64,000 bases of DNA from Nocardia iowensis. GTDB lineage: Bacteria > Actinomycetota > Actinomycetes > Mycobacteriales > Mycobacteriaceae. Positions 1 to 8,441 of this stretch are shown here, piece after piece. The stretch lies in assembly GCF_019222765.1 (NCBI RefSeq), contig NZ_CP078145.1, positions 2,604,001-2,668,000 of the forward strand. The letters are read 5' to 3'. Every line of letters begins with the position of its first letter. The stretch's first letter is position 1. A model generated the notes under the pieces. That model was not told where the DNA came from, did not search any database, and saw only the letters and a program-made list of their open reading frames with translations. A program made the position numbers and the translations under genes.

Positions 1-140
1 TTATCGCGTCCGAGGGTCGTGCCGCCGCGGATTCTCGCCTGATGGGCGCTGCCGGACGGAGCGCGTACCCAGATCGGGCGCTGCCGGACGTCAGTCCGTC
101 CATAGGCCGCGCATGGCCGGAGCGGATGCGGAGGTACGCC
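1..140. other. Left edge, no supported gene
   Basis: No complete gene is visible. A plus-strand frame is open from the window edge to a TGA at 40-42 and could be the last 13 codons of a gene entering from the left, but the tail is too short to recognise. The rest lies downstream of the secreted-protein gene that ends at 141. Confidence 0.3.
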
Positions 141-590
141 TTATCCCTCGTAGCGGTCGACCCGGAACTCGGCCGAGCCCGGTTCCGGGATGTGTGGGGC
201 GCCGACGGTCAACGTGGCGGTGAACCGGCCGATGCCCGGGCGGAACAGTGCGGAACGGCCGCTGTTGCTCCAATATCCGGGGCCCTGCGCGGTGACCGTG
301 AACGTGCCTGTCGCACCGGTTTCTACGTTTCGCCAGTTCAGCGTGAGCGGCAGGCTGCAGCCGCCGACGCCGTACATGGTGGTCGCCACGGTGAATGCCG
401 CGTGCTCCGGATAGGCGTTGCTGACGACCGAGGAGCTGACCTGCGCGACGCAGAGCCCCTGGGTCAGCGAGTAGACACTTTCGAACGGGTCGACGATCTG
501 GGCCGCGGCCGGAGCCGCGGTGGCGACCATGGCCGCCACGGCGACGGCGGGTACGGCGGGGATGGCGAACAGTGCTCTGAGCGAATTCAT
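141..590 (-). CDS. Small secreted protein of unknown function
   Basis: A 149-residue protein with an N-terminal signal peptide: a short charged start, a hydrophobic Ala/Val-rich core to about residue 28, and an AAPAAAQ cleavage region. The mature part is about 120 residues with a few cysteines and looks like a small beta-rich exported domain; it contains no motif I recognise. The ATG at 590 is chosen because GAGG lies 5 nt upstream; a TTG one codon earlier is the alternative. It is divergent from dnaE1 and separated from it by about 400 bp, so it has its own promoter. Function unknown. Confidence 0.7.
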   Translation of the reverse strand: MNSLRALFAIPAVPAVAVAAMVATAAPAAAQIVDPFESVYSLTQGLCVAQVSSSVVSNAYPEHAAFTVATTMYGVGGCSLPLTLNWRNVETGATGTFTVTAQGPGYWSNSGRSALFRPGIGRFTATLTVGAPHIPEPGSAEFRVDRYEG

Positions 591-986
591 CAATACCTCG
601 GCAGGTTTGGGAACACTCGTCTGTCGTATGCCTGTGACTATGCTCCTTTTCGAGCGCTGATACCCCCGATTCGCCCCTTCGATTCAGCGGAATCACCTAC
701 CTGCCCGCAGCCGGTCCTCGCGGCTGCCGCTTGCTCCCGGCTCGGAGGGCGGAGCGCTCGACAACGATTGGTCCGCGCCGAAATTCGTCCAGCGGGGAAA
801 CCGGGACCCGCCTCTACTAGCGGAATTCGGACGCAAGTACGGTGGGTCGCGAGACGCGCCGGTGATCTTTGCCACCGACACGCCGAACACCAGCGATGGC
901 GCAGCGCGCCTGTCCGAACCAGTCGGTGGGGACCCCTAGAATCGGTCCAGCCAACCCCCGTCGAGACCTTGGGAGGAAGGACCGTC
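591..986. promoter_or_regulatory. Divergent intergenic region upstream of dnaE1
   Basis: About 400 bp with no convincing gene. It must carry the promoters of both the secreted protein (left) and dnaE1 (right). A TAGAAT hexamer at 937-942 is a candidate -10 box for dnaE1, about 45 nt before its start. A strong Shine-Dalgarno, GGGAGGAAGG, sits at 971-980. The short minus-strand frame at 693-890 has no RBS or recognisable product. Confidence 0.4.
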
Positions 987-3900
987 TTGGCCGCCTCGTC
1001 CGGATCGTTCGTTCACCTGCACAACCACACCGAATACTCCATGCTCGACGGTGCGGCTAAGATTTCGCCCCTGTTCGCCGAGGCGAAACGGCTGGGGATG
1101 AACGCGGTGGGGATGACCGACCACGGCAATATGTACGGCGCCTCCGAGTTCTACAACTCGGCGAAGAAGGCGGACATCAAGCCGATCATCGGCATCGAGG
1201 CCTACATCGCGCCCGCCTCCCGGTTCGACACCAAGCGCGTGCTGTGGGGTGACCCGAGCCAGAAGGGCGACGACGTCTCCGGCTCCGGCGCCTACACCCA
1301 CATGACCATGGTCGCCGAGAACGCGACCGGGCTGCGCAACCTGTTCAAGCTGTCGTCGCTGGCGTCACTGGAGGGTCAGCTCGGCAAGTGGGCGCGGATG
1401 GACGAGGAGATCATCGCCCAGTACGCCGAGGGCATCATCGCCACCACCGGCTGCCCGTCGGGTGAGGTACAGACCCGGTTGCGCCTCGGTCATGATCGCG
1501 AGGCACTGGAGGCCGCGGCCAAGTGGCAGGAGATCTTCGGGAAGGAAAACTTCTTCCTGGAGATCATGGACCACGGGCTGTCCATCGAACGCCGGGTCCG
1601 TGAGGGACTGCTGGAGATCGGCAAGAAGCTCGGCATCCCGCCGATCGCGACGAACGACTGCCACTACGTCACCAAGGACCAGTCGACCAATCACGAAGCG
1701 CTGCTGTGTATTCAGACCGGCAAGACGCTCAGCGACCCGACCCGCTTCAAGTTCGACGGTGACGGCTACTACCTCAAGTCGGCCGAGGAGATGCGCGCGA
1801 TCTGGGACGCCGAAGTGCCCGGCGCCTGCGACAACACCGTGGCCATCGGTGAACGCGTGCAGTCCTACGACGATGTGTGGGCGTTCCGCGACCGGATGCC
1901 GGTGTTCCCGGTGCCAGCGGGCGAGGACCAGAATTCGTTCCTGCGCAAGGAAGTCGAGCGCGGTCTCGCGCGCCGCTTCCCGGCCGGGGTGCCCGACGAG
2001 TACTACACCCGTGCCTACTTCGAGCTCGACGTCATCAAGCAGAAGGGCTTCCCCGCCTACTTCCTCGTCGTCGGCGACCTGGTGTCGCATGCTAAAGAGG
2101 TCGGCATCCGGGTCGGTCCCGGCCGTGGTTCGGCGGCCGGTTCGCTGGTCGCCTACGCGCTCGGCATCACCAATATCGACCCGATTCCGCACGGTCTGCT
2201 GTTCGAGCGGTTCCTGAATCCGGAGCGGCCGTCCGCGCCCGATATCGATATCGACTTCGACGATCGCCGCCGCGGTGAAATGGTCCGCTACGCCACCGAG
2301 AAGTGGGGCAGCGACCGGGTCGCCCAGGTCATCACCTTCGGCACCATCAAGACCAAGGCCGCCATCAAGGACTCCGCGCGAGTGCTGTTCGGCCAGCCCG
2401 GTTTCGCGATCGCCGACCAGATCACCAAGGCGCTGCCGCCGCCGATCATGGCCAAGGACATCTCGGTGTCCGGCATCACCGATCCGGATCACGAGCGCTA
2501 CAAGGAAGCGGCCGAGGTCCGCGAGCTCATCGCGAGCAACCCGGACGTCGCGAAGATCTACGAGACGGCGCGTGGCCTGGAGGGCCTGATCCGTAATGCG
2601 GGCGTGCACGCCTGCGCGGTGATCATGTCCTCCGAACCGCTGACCGACACCATCCCGGTCTGGAAGCGGGCCCAGGACGGCGCCATCATCACCGGCTGGG
2701 ACTACCCGTCGTGTGAGGCCATCGGCCTGCTGAAGATGGACTTCCTCGGGCTGCGCAACCTCACCGTCATCGGTGACGCGATGGAGAACATCAAGGCCAA
2801 CCGCGGCATCGACCTCGACCTGGACAATCTGCCACTGGACGACCCGGCCACCTACGAATTGCTGTCGCGCGGTGACACGCTCGGCGTCTTCCAGCTCGAC
2901 GGTGGCCCCATGCGCGACCTGCTGCGCCGCATGCAGCCGACCGGCTTCAACGACATCGTCGCGGTGCTCGCGCTGTACCGCCCGGGTCCGATGGGCATGA
3001 ACGCGCACAACGACTACGCCGACCGCAAGAACGGCCGTCAGCCGATCACGCCGATTCATCCGGAGCTCGAGGAACCGCTGAAGGACATCCTTTCGGAGAC
3101 CTACGGCCTGATCGTTTATCAAGAGCAGATCATGTTCATCGCGCAGAAGGTCGCCGGCTACTCGATGGGCAAGGCCGACGCGCTGCGTAAGGCCATGGGT
3201 AAGAAGAAGCTCGAGGTCCTGGAGGCCGAATACAAGGGCTTCCACGCGGGCATGACCGCCAACGGCTTCTCCGCGGCCGCGGTGAAAGCCCTGTGGGACA
3301 CCATCCTTCCGTTCGCAGGCTACGCGTTCAACAAATCGCACGCCGCGGGCTACGGCCTCGTCTCGTTCTGGACCGCCTACCTCAAGGCCAACTATCCGGG
3401 CGAATACATGGCCGGACTGCTCACCTCCGTGGGTGACGACAAGGACAAGGCCGCGGTCTACCTGTCGGACTGCCGACGCCTCGGCATCACGGTGCTGCCG
3501 CCGGACGTCAACGAGTCCGAGATGAACTTCGCCTCGGTCGGCAAGGACATCCGCTTCGGCCTCGGCGCGGTGCGCAACGTCGGCGCCAACGTGGTGTCCT
3601 CGATCATCGCCGCGCGCAAGGAGAAGTCGAAGTTCACCGACTTCTCCGACTATCTGAACAAGATCGACGCGGTCGCCTGCACCAAGAAGGTCACCGAATC
3701 CCTCATCAAGGCAGGCGGATTCGACTCGCTCGGGCATCCGCGCAAGGGTCTGCTGCTCATCCACTCCGACGCCATCGACGCGGTGATGTCCACCAAGAAG
3801 GCCGAGGCGATCGGGCAGTTCGACCTGTTCGGCGGGGTGGACGCCGACGAGTCGGTGTCCTCGGTGTTCAACGTGAAGGTGCCCGAGGACGAGTGGGAGG

Positions 3901-4535
3901 CCAAGCACAAGCTGGCGCTGGAGCGCGAGATGCTCGGCCTGTACGTGTCCGGGCACCCACTCAACGGTGTCGAGCATGTTCTTGCGGCGCAGTCGGATAC
4001 GCAGATCCCGGCGATCCTCGAGGGTGACATCAAGGACGGCACCCAGGTGACCGTCGGCGGCATTCTCGCCTCGGTGAACCGGCGGATCAACAAGAACGGC
4101 CTGGCCTGGGCATCGGCACAGCTGGAAGATCTGGCCGGTGGCATCGAGGTGCTGTTCTTCCCGCAGGCCTACTCGGTGTACGGCATGGACGTTGTCGAGG
4201 ATGCGGTGGTGCTGGTGAAGGCCCGCGTCTCGGTGCGGGACGACCGGATCTCGTTGATCGCCAACGATCTCGCCGTGCCGGACCTGTCCTCCATCGGCGT
4301 CGCCAAGCCGCTCGCGGTCACCATCTCCACCCGCATGTGCACGCCCGACAAGATCGGTGAACTCAAGCGGGTGCTCTCCCGGCATCCCGGCACGGCCGAC
4401 GTGCACGTCCGGCACGTGGGTGCCCGGGAGAAGACGACACTGCTGAAACTCGATGACAGTCTGCGGGTTTCGCCGTCTTCGGCATTGATGGGCGACCTGA
4501 AGGCACTGTTGGGACCCGGCTGCCTGGCAGGCTGA
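987..4535 (+). CDS. dnaE1: DNA polymerase III subunit alpha (DnaE1)
   Basis: Replicative DNA polymerase catalytic subunit, 1182 residues, very close to the usual mycobacterial DnaE1 length. The N-terminal PHP domain is intact ([13 protein letters not shown] near residue 10, then [10 protein letters not shown]), which in actinobacteria provides proofreading. The polymerase palm shows PDIDIDFDD with the catalytic aspartates at about 419 and 421. The helix-hairpin-helix and C-terminal OB-fold ([15 protein letters not shown]) follow. The frame is open far upstream, but homology begins just after a TTG at 987 that has GGGAGGAAGG 6 nt upstream; the upstream extension is not protein-like. It stands alone as a transcription unit and is followed by an antisense tRNA-like element. 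Confidence 0.95.
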   Translation: MAASSGSFVHLHNHTEYSMLDGAAKISPLFAEAKRLGMNAVGMTDHGNMYGASEFYNSAKKADIKPIIGIEAYIAPASRFDTKRVLWGDPSQKGDDVSGSGAYTHMTMVAENATGLRNLFKLSSLASLEGQLGKWARMDEEIIAQYAEGIIATTGCPSGEVQTRLRLGHDREALEAAAKWQEIFGKENFFLEIMDHGLSIERRVREGLLEIGKKLGIPPIATNDCHYVTKDQSTNHEALLCIQTGKTLSDPTRFKFDGDGYYLKSAEEMRAIWDAEVPGACDNTVAIGERVQSYDDVWAFRDRMPVFPVPAGEDQNSFLRKEVERGLARRFPAGVPDEYYTRAYFELDVIKQKGFPAYFLVVGDLVSHAKEVGIRVGPGRGSAAGSLVAYALGITNIDPIPHGLLFERFLNPERPSAPDIDIDFDDRRRGEMVRYATEKWGSDRVAQVITFGTIKTKAAIKDSARVLFGQPGFAIADQITKALPPPIMAKDISVSGITDPDHERYKEAAEVRELIASNPDVAKIYETARGLEGLIRNAGVHACAVIMSSEPLTDTIPVWKRAQDGAIITGWDYPSCEAIGLLKMDFLGLRNLTVIGDAMENIKANRGIDLDLDNLPLDDPATYELLSRGDTLGVFQLDGGPMRDLLRRMQPTGFNDIVAVLALYRPGPMGMNAHNDYADRKNGRQPITPIHPELEEPLKDILSETYGLIVYQEQIMFIAQKVAGYSMGKADALRKAMGKKKLEVLEAEYKGFHAGMTANGFSAAAVKALWDTILPFAGYAFNKSHAAGYGLVSFWTAYLKANYPGEYMAGLLTSVGDDKDKAAVYLSDCRRLGITVLPPDVNESEMNFASVGKDIRFGLGAVRNVGANVVSSIIAARKEKSKFTDFSDYLNKIDAVACTKKVTESLIKAGGFDSLGHPRKGLLLIHSDAIDAVMSTKKAEAIGQFDLFGGVDADESVSSVFNVKVPEDEWEAKHKLALEREMLGLYVSGHPLNGVEHVLAAQSDTQIPAILEGDIKDGTQVTVGGILASVNRRINKNGLAWASAQLEDLAGGIEVLFFPQAYSVYGMDVVEDAVVLVKARVSVRDDRISLIANDLAVPDLSSIGVAKPLAVTISTRMCTPDKIGELKRVLSRHPGTADVHVRHVGAREKTTLLKLDDSLRVSPSSALMGDLKALLGPGCLAG

Positions 4536-4551
4536 GTCCCTCGATAGGTAG

Positions 4552-4635
4552 CGGAAGCGGCAGGATTCGAACCTGCATGGGCAATGCCCAGCCAGTCTTG
4601 GTATGGCCCCTTTTCCGTTCAGGCTCGCTTCCGCA
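4552..4635 (-). tRNA. tRNA-like element, possible noncanonical tRNA-Leu(CAA)
   Basis: Read on the minus strand, the sequence folds as a cloverleaf. The acceptor stem is GGAAGCG/CGCTTCC, extendable to 9 bp by GC pairs on the outside. There is a perfect T-arm (GCAGG-TTCGAAT-CCTGC), a short D-arm with GG in its loop, an anticodon arm GCCA...TGGC, and a long variable arm (GGGC-ATT-GCCC) as in class II tRNAs. The central loop reads ACCAAGA, giving CAA (Leu) if numbered normally, but position 33 would be C instead of the near-universal U and position 8 is A. No CCA is encoded. So it is either an unusual tRNA, a tRNA-derived regulatory RNA or a decayed gene. Confidence 0.55.
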
Positions 4636-4690
4636 TCCAGTATGCGAGCTGACAAGCCTCCCGGTGCCCCCTTCACCCAAAAGCTGCGTT

Positions 4691-4756
4691 CATGATCAAC
4701 GGGACACGATGGCGGGTCTTCTCGGACTTTGCCGCCACCGTGTCCCGTTGATCATG
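4691..4756 (-). terminator. Long 25-bp hairpin downstream of the MFS gene
   Basis: Arms 4691-4715 and 4732-4756 are inverted repeats with one difference; in the minus-strand transcript that difference becomes a G-U pair, so the stem is fully paired over 25 bp with a 16-nt loop. It begins 3 nt after the stop codon of the MFS gene, so a Rho-independent, actinobacterial U-poor terminator is the simplest reading. The stem is much longer than a usual terminator. Confidence 0.6.
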
Positions 4757-4759
4757 GAA

Positions 4760-5947
4760 TCAGTGGACTAGTTGGGGTTGCTTGGTGGTGGTGAGGGTTG
4801 GTGCGGGGCGGCGGTTCATTAGTTGTTCCCAGGTGACTGTGCCCAGGGCGGCGAGGCCGATGGCGGCGCCGATCCAGGCGACCGACGCGTAGCCGAGGTC
4901 GGCACCGATGGCCAGGCCGCCGAGCCAGGGACCAAGGGTGATGCCGACGTTGAAGGACGAGACGTTGAACGCGGGAGCGAGGGTTGGGCCATCGGCGGCC
5001 AAGTTGAAGACTCGGCTGTTGAGGGTGGGGTTGGTGCCGAAGCCGAAGGCGCCGAGCAGGAAGGTGAGTGCGACGACGGGGGCGGGGTGCTCGGCGGTGA
5101 GGGCGAGCAATACCGAGGTGATGATCAGGCCGGTGATGCCGACGTACAGCGTGCGGATCGGGTGGGCGTCGGCGGTGCGGCCGCCGACGACGATGCCGAG
5201 GAAGCTGCCGACGCCGTACACCACCAGCACGATCGGGATCCAGCCGTCGGTCAGGCCGGTGGTCTGCGACAACAGCGCACCGAGGTAGGCGAAGCTGACC
5301 ATCAGTGCGGCGGTGGCGAGTGCGGTGGTGCTGTAGGACAGCCACAGCCGCGGATTGTTTATGCTGCGCAGTTCCTTTCGCAGATCCGGTGTCGTCGTCG
5401 CCCGCCCCGCCGGGATCTTGGCGAGCACACCGAGCATGGCGAGCGCGGACATGATCGCGACGGTCCAGAAGGCGGCGCGCCAGCCGAGGTGCTGGCCGAT
5501 CACGGTGCCCGCGGGCAGACCGACGACGGTGGCGATGGTGAGTCCGCCCGCGACGATGCTCATCGCCTTACCCCGCGCGTTTGCGGGCACCAGGCCGATG
5601 GCGGTGGTCGCCGCGACCGACCAGAATCCGGCGTATACGAACGCGCCGACCGCCCTGGTGGCGAACAGGACCCAGTAGTCCGAAGTCAGTGCGCCGACGA
5701 CGTGCGCGCCGACGAATACCGCAAGAAAGGCGAGCAGTGCGTTGCGTCGCGGGAACCGCAGCGTCGCGACCGCGAGGACCGGCGCACCTATCAGCATGCC
5801 CAGCGCGAATGCCGAAATGAGCAGTCCCGCTTGCGGAATGGAGACGCCCAGGTCGGCGGCCAGCTCGGTGAGCAGGCCGGAAAGCATCAGCTCCGAGGTG
5901 CCCTGGGCGAAAATGGACAAGCCCAGGATGTAGACGGCGAACGGCAT
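4760..5947 (-). CDS. MFS exporter, drug:H+ antiporter type
   Basis: A 395-residue inner-membrane transporter with the twelve hydrophobic segments of the major facilitator superfamily. The N-terminus PFAVYILGLSIFAQGTSELM and the motif between TM2 and TM3 (GAPVLAVATLRFPRRNALL) resemble the AraJ/Bcr-type proton antiporters that export drugs or sugars; the substrate cannot be read. It follows a TetR gene on the same strand. A TTTTGRA...TTCAAAA palindrome just upstream of its ATG matches the one in front of the TetR gene, so it is probably derepressed when TetR binds a ligand. A long hairpin follows its stop. Confidence 0.85.
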   Translation of the reverse strand: MPFAVYILGLSIFAQGTSELMLSGLLTELAADLGVSIPQAGLLISAFALGMLIGAPVLAVATLRFPRRNALLAFLAVFVGAHVVGALTSDYWVLFATRAVGAFVYAGFWSVAATTAIGLVPANARGKAMSIVAGGLTIATVVGLPAGTVIGQHLGWRAAFWTVAIMSALAMLGVLAKIPAGRATTTPDLRKELRSINNPRLWLSYSTTALATAALMVSFAYLGALLSQTTGLTDGWIPIVLVVYGVGSFLGIVVGGRTADAHPIRTLYVGITGLIITSVLLALTAEHPAPVVALTFLLGAFGFGTNPTLNSRVFNLAADGPTLAPAFNVSSFNVGITLGPWLGGLAIGADLGYASVAWIGAAIGLAALGTVTWEQLMNRRPAPTLTTTKQPQLVH

Positions 5948-5963
5948 CGGGGTACCTCTCTAG

Positions 5964-5985
5964 TTTTGGATCATTCAGTTCAAAA
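5964..5985. promoter_or_regulatory. TetR operator in front of the MFS gene
   Basis: Interrupted palindrome TTTTGGA-N8-TTCAAAA of 22 bp, flanked by AG/CT that extend the symmetry to 26 bp (5962-5987). It has the same half-sites and spacing as the element at 6619-6640 upstream of the TetR gene, which identifies both as sites for that regulator. Confidence 0.75.
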
Positions 5986-6026
5986 CTGGCTCACGAAAAA
6001 GCGACCGTCGTCTCGGGTCGCGTAGG

Positions 6027-6599
6027 TCAGAGGGCGTTCAGTGCTGTCGTGGCGACAGCTTCCAGCGCATCACGGCCTGCGCCGCCGCGGGCCGCCACGC
6101 GCATGCCCGCGATGGTGGCGTTCATGAAATGTGCCAGCTCGCGGGCGTCCTTGGCCTTGTCGATTTCTCCTGCGCGCCTACCGCTTTCGAGTACCGCCGT
6201 GAGCGCGGCAAGCCGCAGTTCCTGATCGGCGCGCAGCGTCGCCGCCACCTCTGGATCGCGGGGCGCGAGTTCGATCATCGAGTTGACGACCAGGCAGCCG
6301 AGCGGGTCGGCATCCGGGGCGTCGACCACCTGCCGCAGCAGTGCCCGCATCTTCGACTTCGCGGAGTCGTCGCCGTCGAGCAAGGCGAAGGTCGCGGTGT
6401 TCTTGGTCGCCATGTACCGGCGCAACGCCCGCTCGAACAGATCGTGCTTGCTGGTGAAGGTGTTGTAGATGCTGCTGCGTCCCAATCCGGTCGCATCGCA
6501 CAGATCCTGGGTCGAGGTCGCCTCGTAACCGGCGCTCCAGAACGCCCGCATCGCGGCGTCCACCGCCTGCTCCTCGTCGAACTGTCTCGGTCGTGCCAT
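6027..6599 (-). CDS. TetR-family repressor of the adjacent MFS gene
   Basis: A 190-residue one-component regulator. The N-terminal TetR helix-turn-helix is clear (residues about 10-55: FDEEQAVDAAMRAFWSAGYE, then DLCDATGLGRSSIYNTFTSK), followed by a helical ligand-binding domain of the type found in regulators of small-molecule exporters. The start is set at MARPRQFDEE (6599); an in-frame ATG 13 codons upstream would place coding sequence over the operator. It lies upstream of the MFS gene with a 79-bp gap and both genes carry the same palindrome, indicating autorepression plus control of the exporter. Confidence 0.88.
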   Translation of the reverse strand: MARPRQFDEEQAVDAAMRAFWSAGYEATSTQDLCDATGLGRSSIYNTFTSKHDLFERALRRYMATKNTATFALLDGDDSAKSKMRALLRQVVDAPDADPLGCLVVNSMIELAPRDPEVAATLRADQELRLAALTAVLESGRRAGEIDKAKDARELAHFMNATIAGMRVAARGGAGRDALEAVATTALNAL

Positions 6600-6618
6600 G
6601 CGAACGACGCTAGCACAG

Positions 6619-6640
6619 TTTTGAACCGATCGTTTCAAAA
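6619..6640. promoter_or_regulatory. TetR operator, autoregulatory
   Basis: 22-bp near-palindrome TTTTGAA-N7-TTTCAAAA directly upstream of the TetR start codon. Two positions break the symmetry. It shares half-sites and spacing with 5964-5985 in front of the MFS gene. Confidence 0.75.
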
Positions 6641-6685
6641 GTTGGTGATGCGAACTGGTGCATCACTGCATGATGATTGATCGCG

Positions 6686-6712
6686 CATCGATATCGATGT
6701 ACGATGTGATGC
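6686..6712 (+). promoter_or_regulatory. Operator and leaderless promoter of the toxin-antitoxin pair
   Basis: A perfect 14-bp palindrome CATCGATATCGATG (6686-6699) is followed at once by TACGAT (6700-6705), a -10 box, and then 7 nt later by the antitoxin ATG, with no Shine-Dalgarno. A second inverted pair, TGCATCAC near 6658 and GTGATGCA near 6705, brackets the region. This fits autorepression by the antitoxin or the complex. Confidence 0.55.
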
Positions 6713-7030
6713 ATGACCAGACGAACCACCTTGACCCTGACCGAGCGAGAGGAACGCACGCTGGCGACGCTCAGTGACCGGAAGGGGGCCGAGTGGGTGC
6801 TGTTCGAATCCATCGCCGCCCACCTCGGTTACTCCCTTGCCCCCGACGCCTCCGAGGCAACCGTCATTCGCGTGTTGATGGCGATCGGCGCGCAGGTGCT
6901 GATTGACGAGGCGCTGGACCAGGGATATCAGCAGCTCGCCGAGATCTGGCCGGAGGTGCACGACGAAGCCGAAGCTCGGGAGCGTGTGCGCAGGTACGCC
7001 GACGACGTCGATCAGGTGATGCCGGGATGA
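6713..7030 (+). CDS. Putative antitoxin of a MazF-type pair
   Basis: A 105-residue acidic, mostly helical protein. It opens with RRTTLTLTEREERTLATLS, a short basic strand followed by a helix as in ribbon-helix-helix DNA-binding proteins, and ends in an acidic tail rich in Glu/Asp/Arg, the usual toxin-binding part. It lacks a closely recognisable antitoxin family signature, so the call rests on position: its stop overlaps the ATG of the MazF-like gene by 4 nt (ATGA), giving translational coupling, and a palindrome overlies the promoter. Confidence 0.65.
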   Translation: MTRRTTLTLTEREERTLATLSDRKGAEWVLFESIAAHLGYSLAPDASEATVIRVLMAIGAQVLIDEALDQGYQQLAEIWPEVHDEAEARERVRRYADDVDQVMPG

Positions 7031-7347
7031 CACTCGCCGCAACCCGTGGTCAGATCTACCGCGCGGATATCGGTCACGGCCCCAAACCGTGGCTGATCGT
7101 GTCGAACAACCGGCGCAATCGGCAATTGCCGCGCCTGCTGGCGGTGCGTATCACGCCGACGGACAAGTACGCGAGCTTGCCGACGGTGGTCCCGTTATCG
7201 ACCGGCGATCCGCTCGTGGGCTACATCGTCGTCGACGACCTGCAGCAATTGCGTCGTGACGAACTCAAAGAATTACTGGGCACGGTAGCCCCAGCGACGA
7301 TCATGGCTGTCAACACGGCGCTGAAGCTCGCGCTTGCCATTCCGTGA
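7027..7347 (+). CDS. MazF/PemK-type toxin (endoribonuclease fold)
   Basis: A 106-residue protein with the PemK/MazF layout: RGQIYRADIGHGPKPWLIVSNN at the N-terminus, the typical strand with a lysine/proline turn and SNN loop, then VRITP..., VVPLSTGDPLVGYIVVDDLQQL and a C-terminal helix. Family members cleave mRNA or tRNA at short sequence motifs and are neutralised by the upstream partner. The usual R in the loop before ITP (LAVRITPT) and the central Asp-Leu (VDDLQQL) are kept, suggesting an active enzyme. It is coupled to the antitoxin by a 4-nt overlap. Confidence 0.82.
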   Translation: MTLAATRGQIYRADIGHGPKPWLIVSNNRRNRQLPRLLAVRITPTDKYASLPTVVPLSTGDPLVGYIVVDDLQQLRRDELKELLGTVAPATIMAVNTALKLALAIP

Positions 7348-7372
7348 CGTAAGGCAACACGAGTCACCTGCG

Positions 7373-7510
7373 GGAAGCAGGCCGAGGTTGTGGATCTCGA
7401 ACTCGGCGGTTGTTGGCTGTCTGCGGATATCGCGGATTTGACGGCGACCGTCGAGAGGATTCTGCGCGGCGGCCAGGGTGTGCGCATGGTGCGCCTTGGC
7501 CAGGGTTGGG
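7373..7510 (-). pseudogene. Remnant of a second methyltransferase C-terminus
   Basis: Reading the minus strand gives a stretch with QNPL...RDIRRQPTTAEFEIHNL, which parallels LNPL...RDIRGLLTTAGFEIQDI in the C-terminus of the intact methyltransferase next door (7581-8198). The DNA is also alignable (tggat-tcgaa-cggcggt-gcggat-tcgcgg). The stretch has no start, the upstream part is not recognisable, and the reading frame runs on into the toxin gene. It looks like a decayed tandem duplicate, truncated where the toxin gene begins. Confidence 0.4.
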
Positions 7511-7580
7511 CGGCGACGGGGCCGGAGGATCAGCGGGAAGATTCCGAGTGGTCACTACCGCAGGGGCTGCGGGAATCGGT

Positions 7581-8198
7581 CTACGGGGAGACCGCGATGC
7601 CGAGGGATTGGGCGGCGAAGACTCGGGGGGCGTCTTCGCCGTAGAAGATGTCGATGTCCTGGATTTCGAATCCGGCGGTGGTCAGTAGGCCGCGGATGTC
7701 GCGGTTCAGATTGCAGCCGCCGCACAGGGTTTTTTGGAGCGGATTCAGGCGGTTCTGCCATGTCTGTACGCCCCGGTCCGGAGCGAGTCCGTGCTCGACG
7801 AAGTGCAGGGTGCCGCCGGGGGCGAGCACGCGGCGGACTTCGGCGAGGGCGGTAGAAACATCTGGGATGGTGCACATGGTCCAGGTCGACACGGCGGAGT
7901 CGAAGGTGTTGTCCGCGAACGGAAGCGACTGCCCATCCAGCCCGGCCCGCTCGATCGGCACCTTCGACGCGGCGACCCGCTTACTCGCCAGCTTCCAGCC
8001 GAGATCCGCAGGCTCGACGGCACTGACCTTGTCCACCGTGTCCGGATAGAACGGCACATTCAGCCCCGACCCGAACCCGATCTCCACAACGCGCCCCCGC
8101 AACCCCGCACACACCCGCTCCCGCAGCGGCTCATTAAACCGCATCCCACAGGCAACATCCACGATCCGCGGCACAACCCGATCTCCATAAATACCCAC
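7581..8198 (-). CDS. Class I SAM-dependent methyltransferase
   Basis: A 205-residue cytoplasmic methyltransferase. The SAM-binding motif I is VVEIGFGSGLNVPFY, followed by the acidic loop (VSAVEPADLGWKLA) and the later motif PGGTLHFVEHGLAPD typical of UbiE-like small-molecule methyltransferases; a GGCNLNRDIRGLLTTAGFE segment near the C-terminus is shared by many actinobacterial paralogues. The substrate is not evident. The frame stays open to 8336, but conservation starts at a GTG at 8198 (GIYGDRVVPRIVDVACG); the extension is Gly/Arg-rich and unlike a protein. It is divergent from treZ across 240 bp of low-complexity C-rich DNA in which I see no other feature. Confidence 0.85.
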   Translation of the reverse strand: MGIYGDRVVPRIVDVACGMRFNEPLRERVCAGLRGRVVEIGFGSGLNVPFYPDTVDKVSAVEPADLGWKLASKRVAASKVPIERAGLDGQSLPFADNTFDSAVSTWTMCTIPDVSTALAEVRRVLAPGGTLHFVEHGLAPDRGVQTWQNRLNPLQKTLCGGCNLNRDIRGLLTTAGFEIQDIDIFYGEDAPRVFAAQSLGIAVSP

Positions 8199-8441
8199 CC
8201 CGCCCACTCTCCCACCCCCCACCCACCCGCGCCACAACTCCCCGCGCAGACGCCCCGCCACGGCCAACGACCCTGCGAATAGGTCACCAATCGCGGCTGC
8301 GGCTACCGGCCGCGCGTGGTTCCGCTGGCCGCGCACGATTCAGCGTGCCGCGCACGAAATTGCTGAGGAATCCGGGCGCGGGCTGCGAGAACGGGCGCGG
8401 GGTAGAGGCCGGGGCGCGGGCGGGCGTGGAATGCTGGCGGG

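Noticed and set aside
1365..4676. 1103-codon open frame on the minus strand across dnaE1
   Set aside because: It is the antisense shadow of dnaE1: high-GC codon bias keeps the opposite frame open. The product is His/Arg/Asp-rich with no domain.
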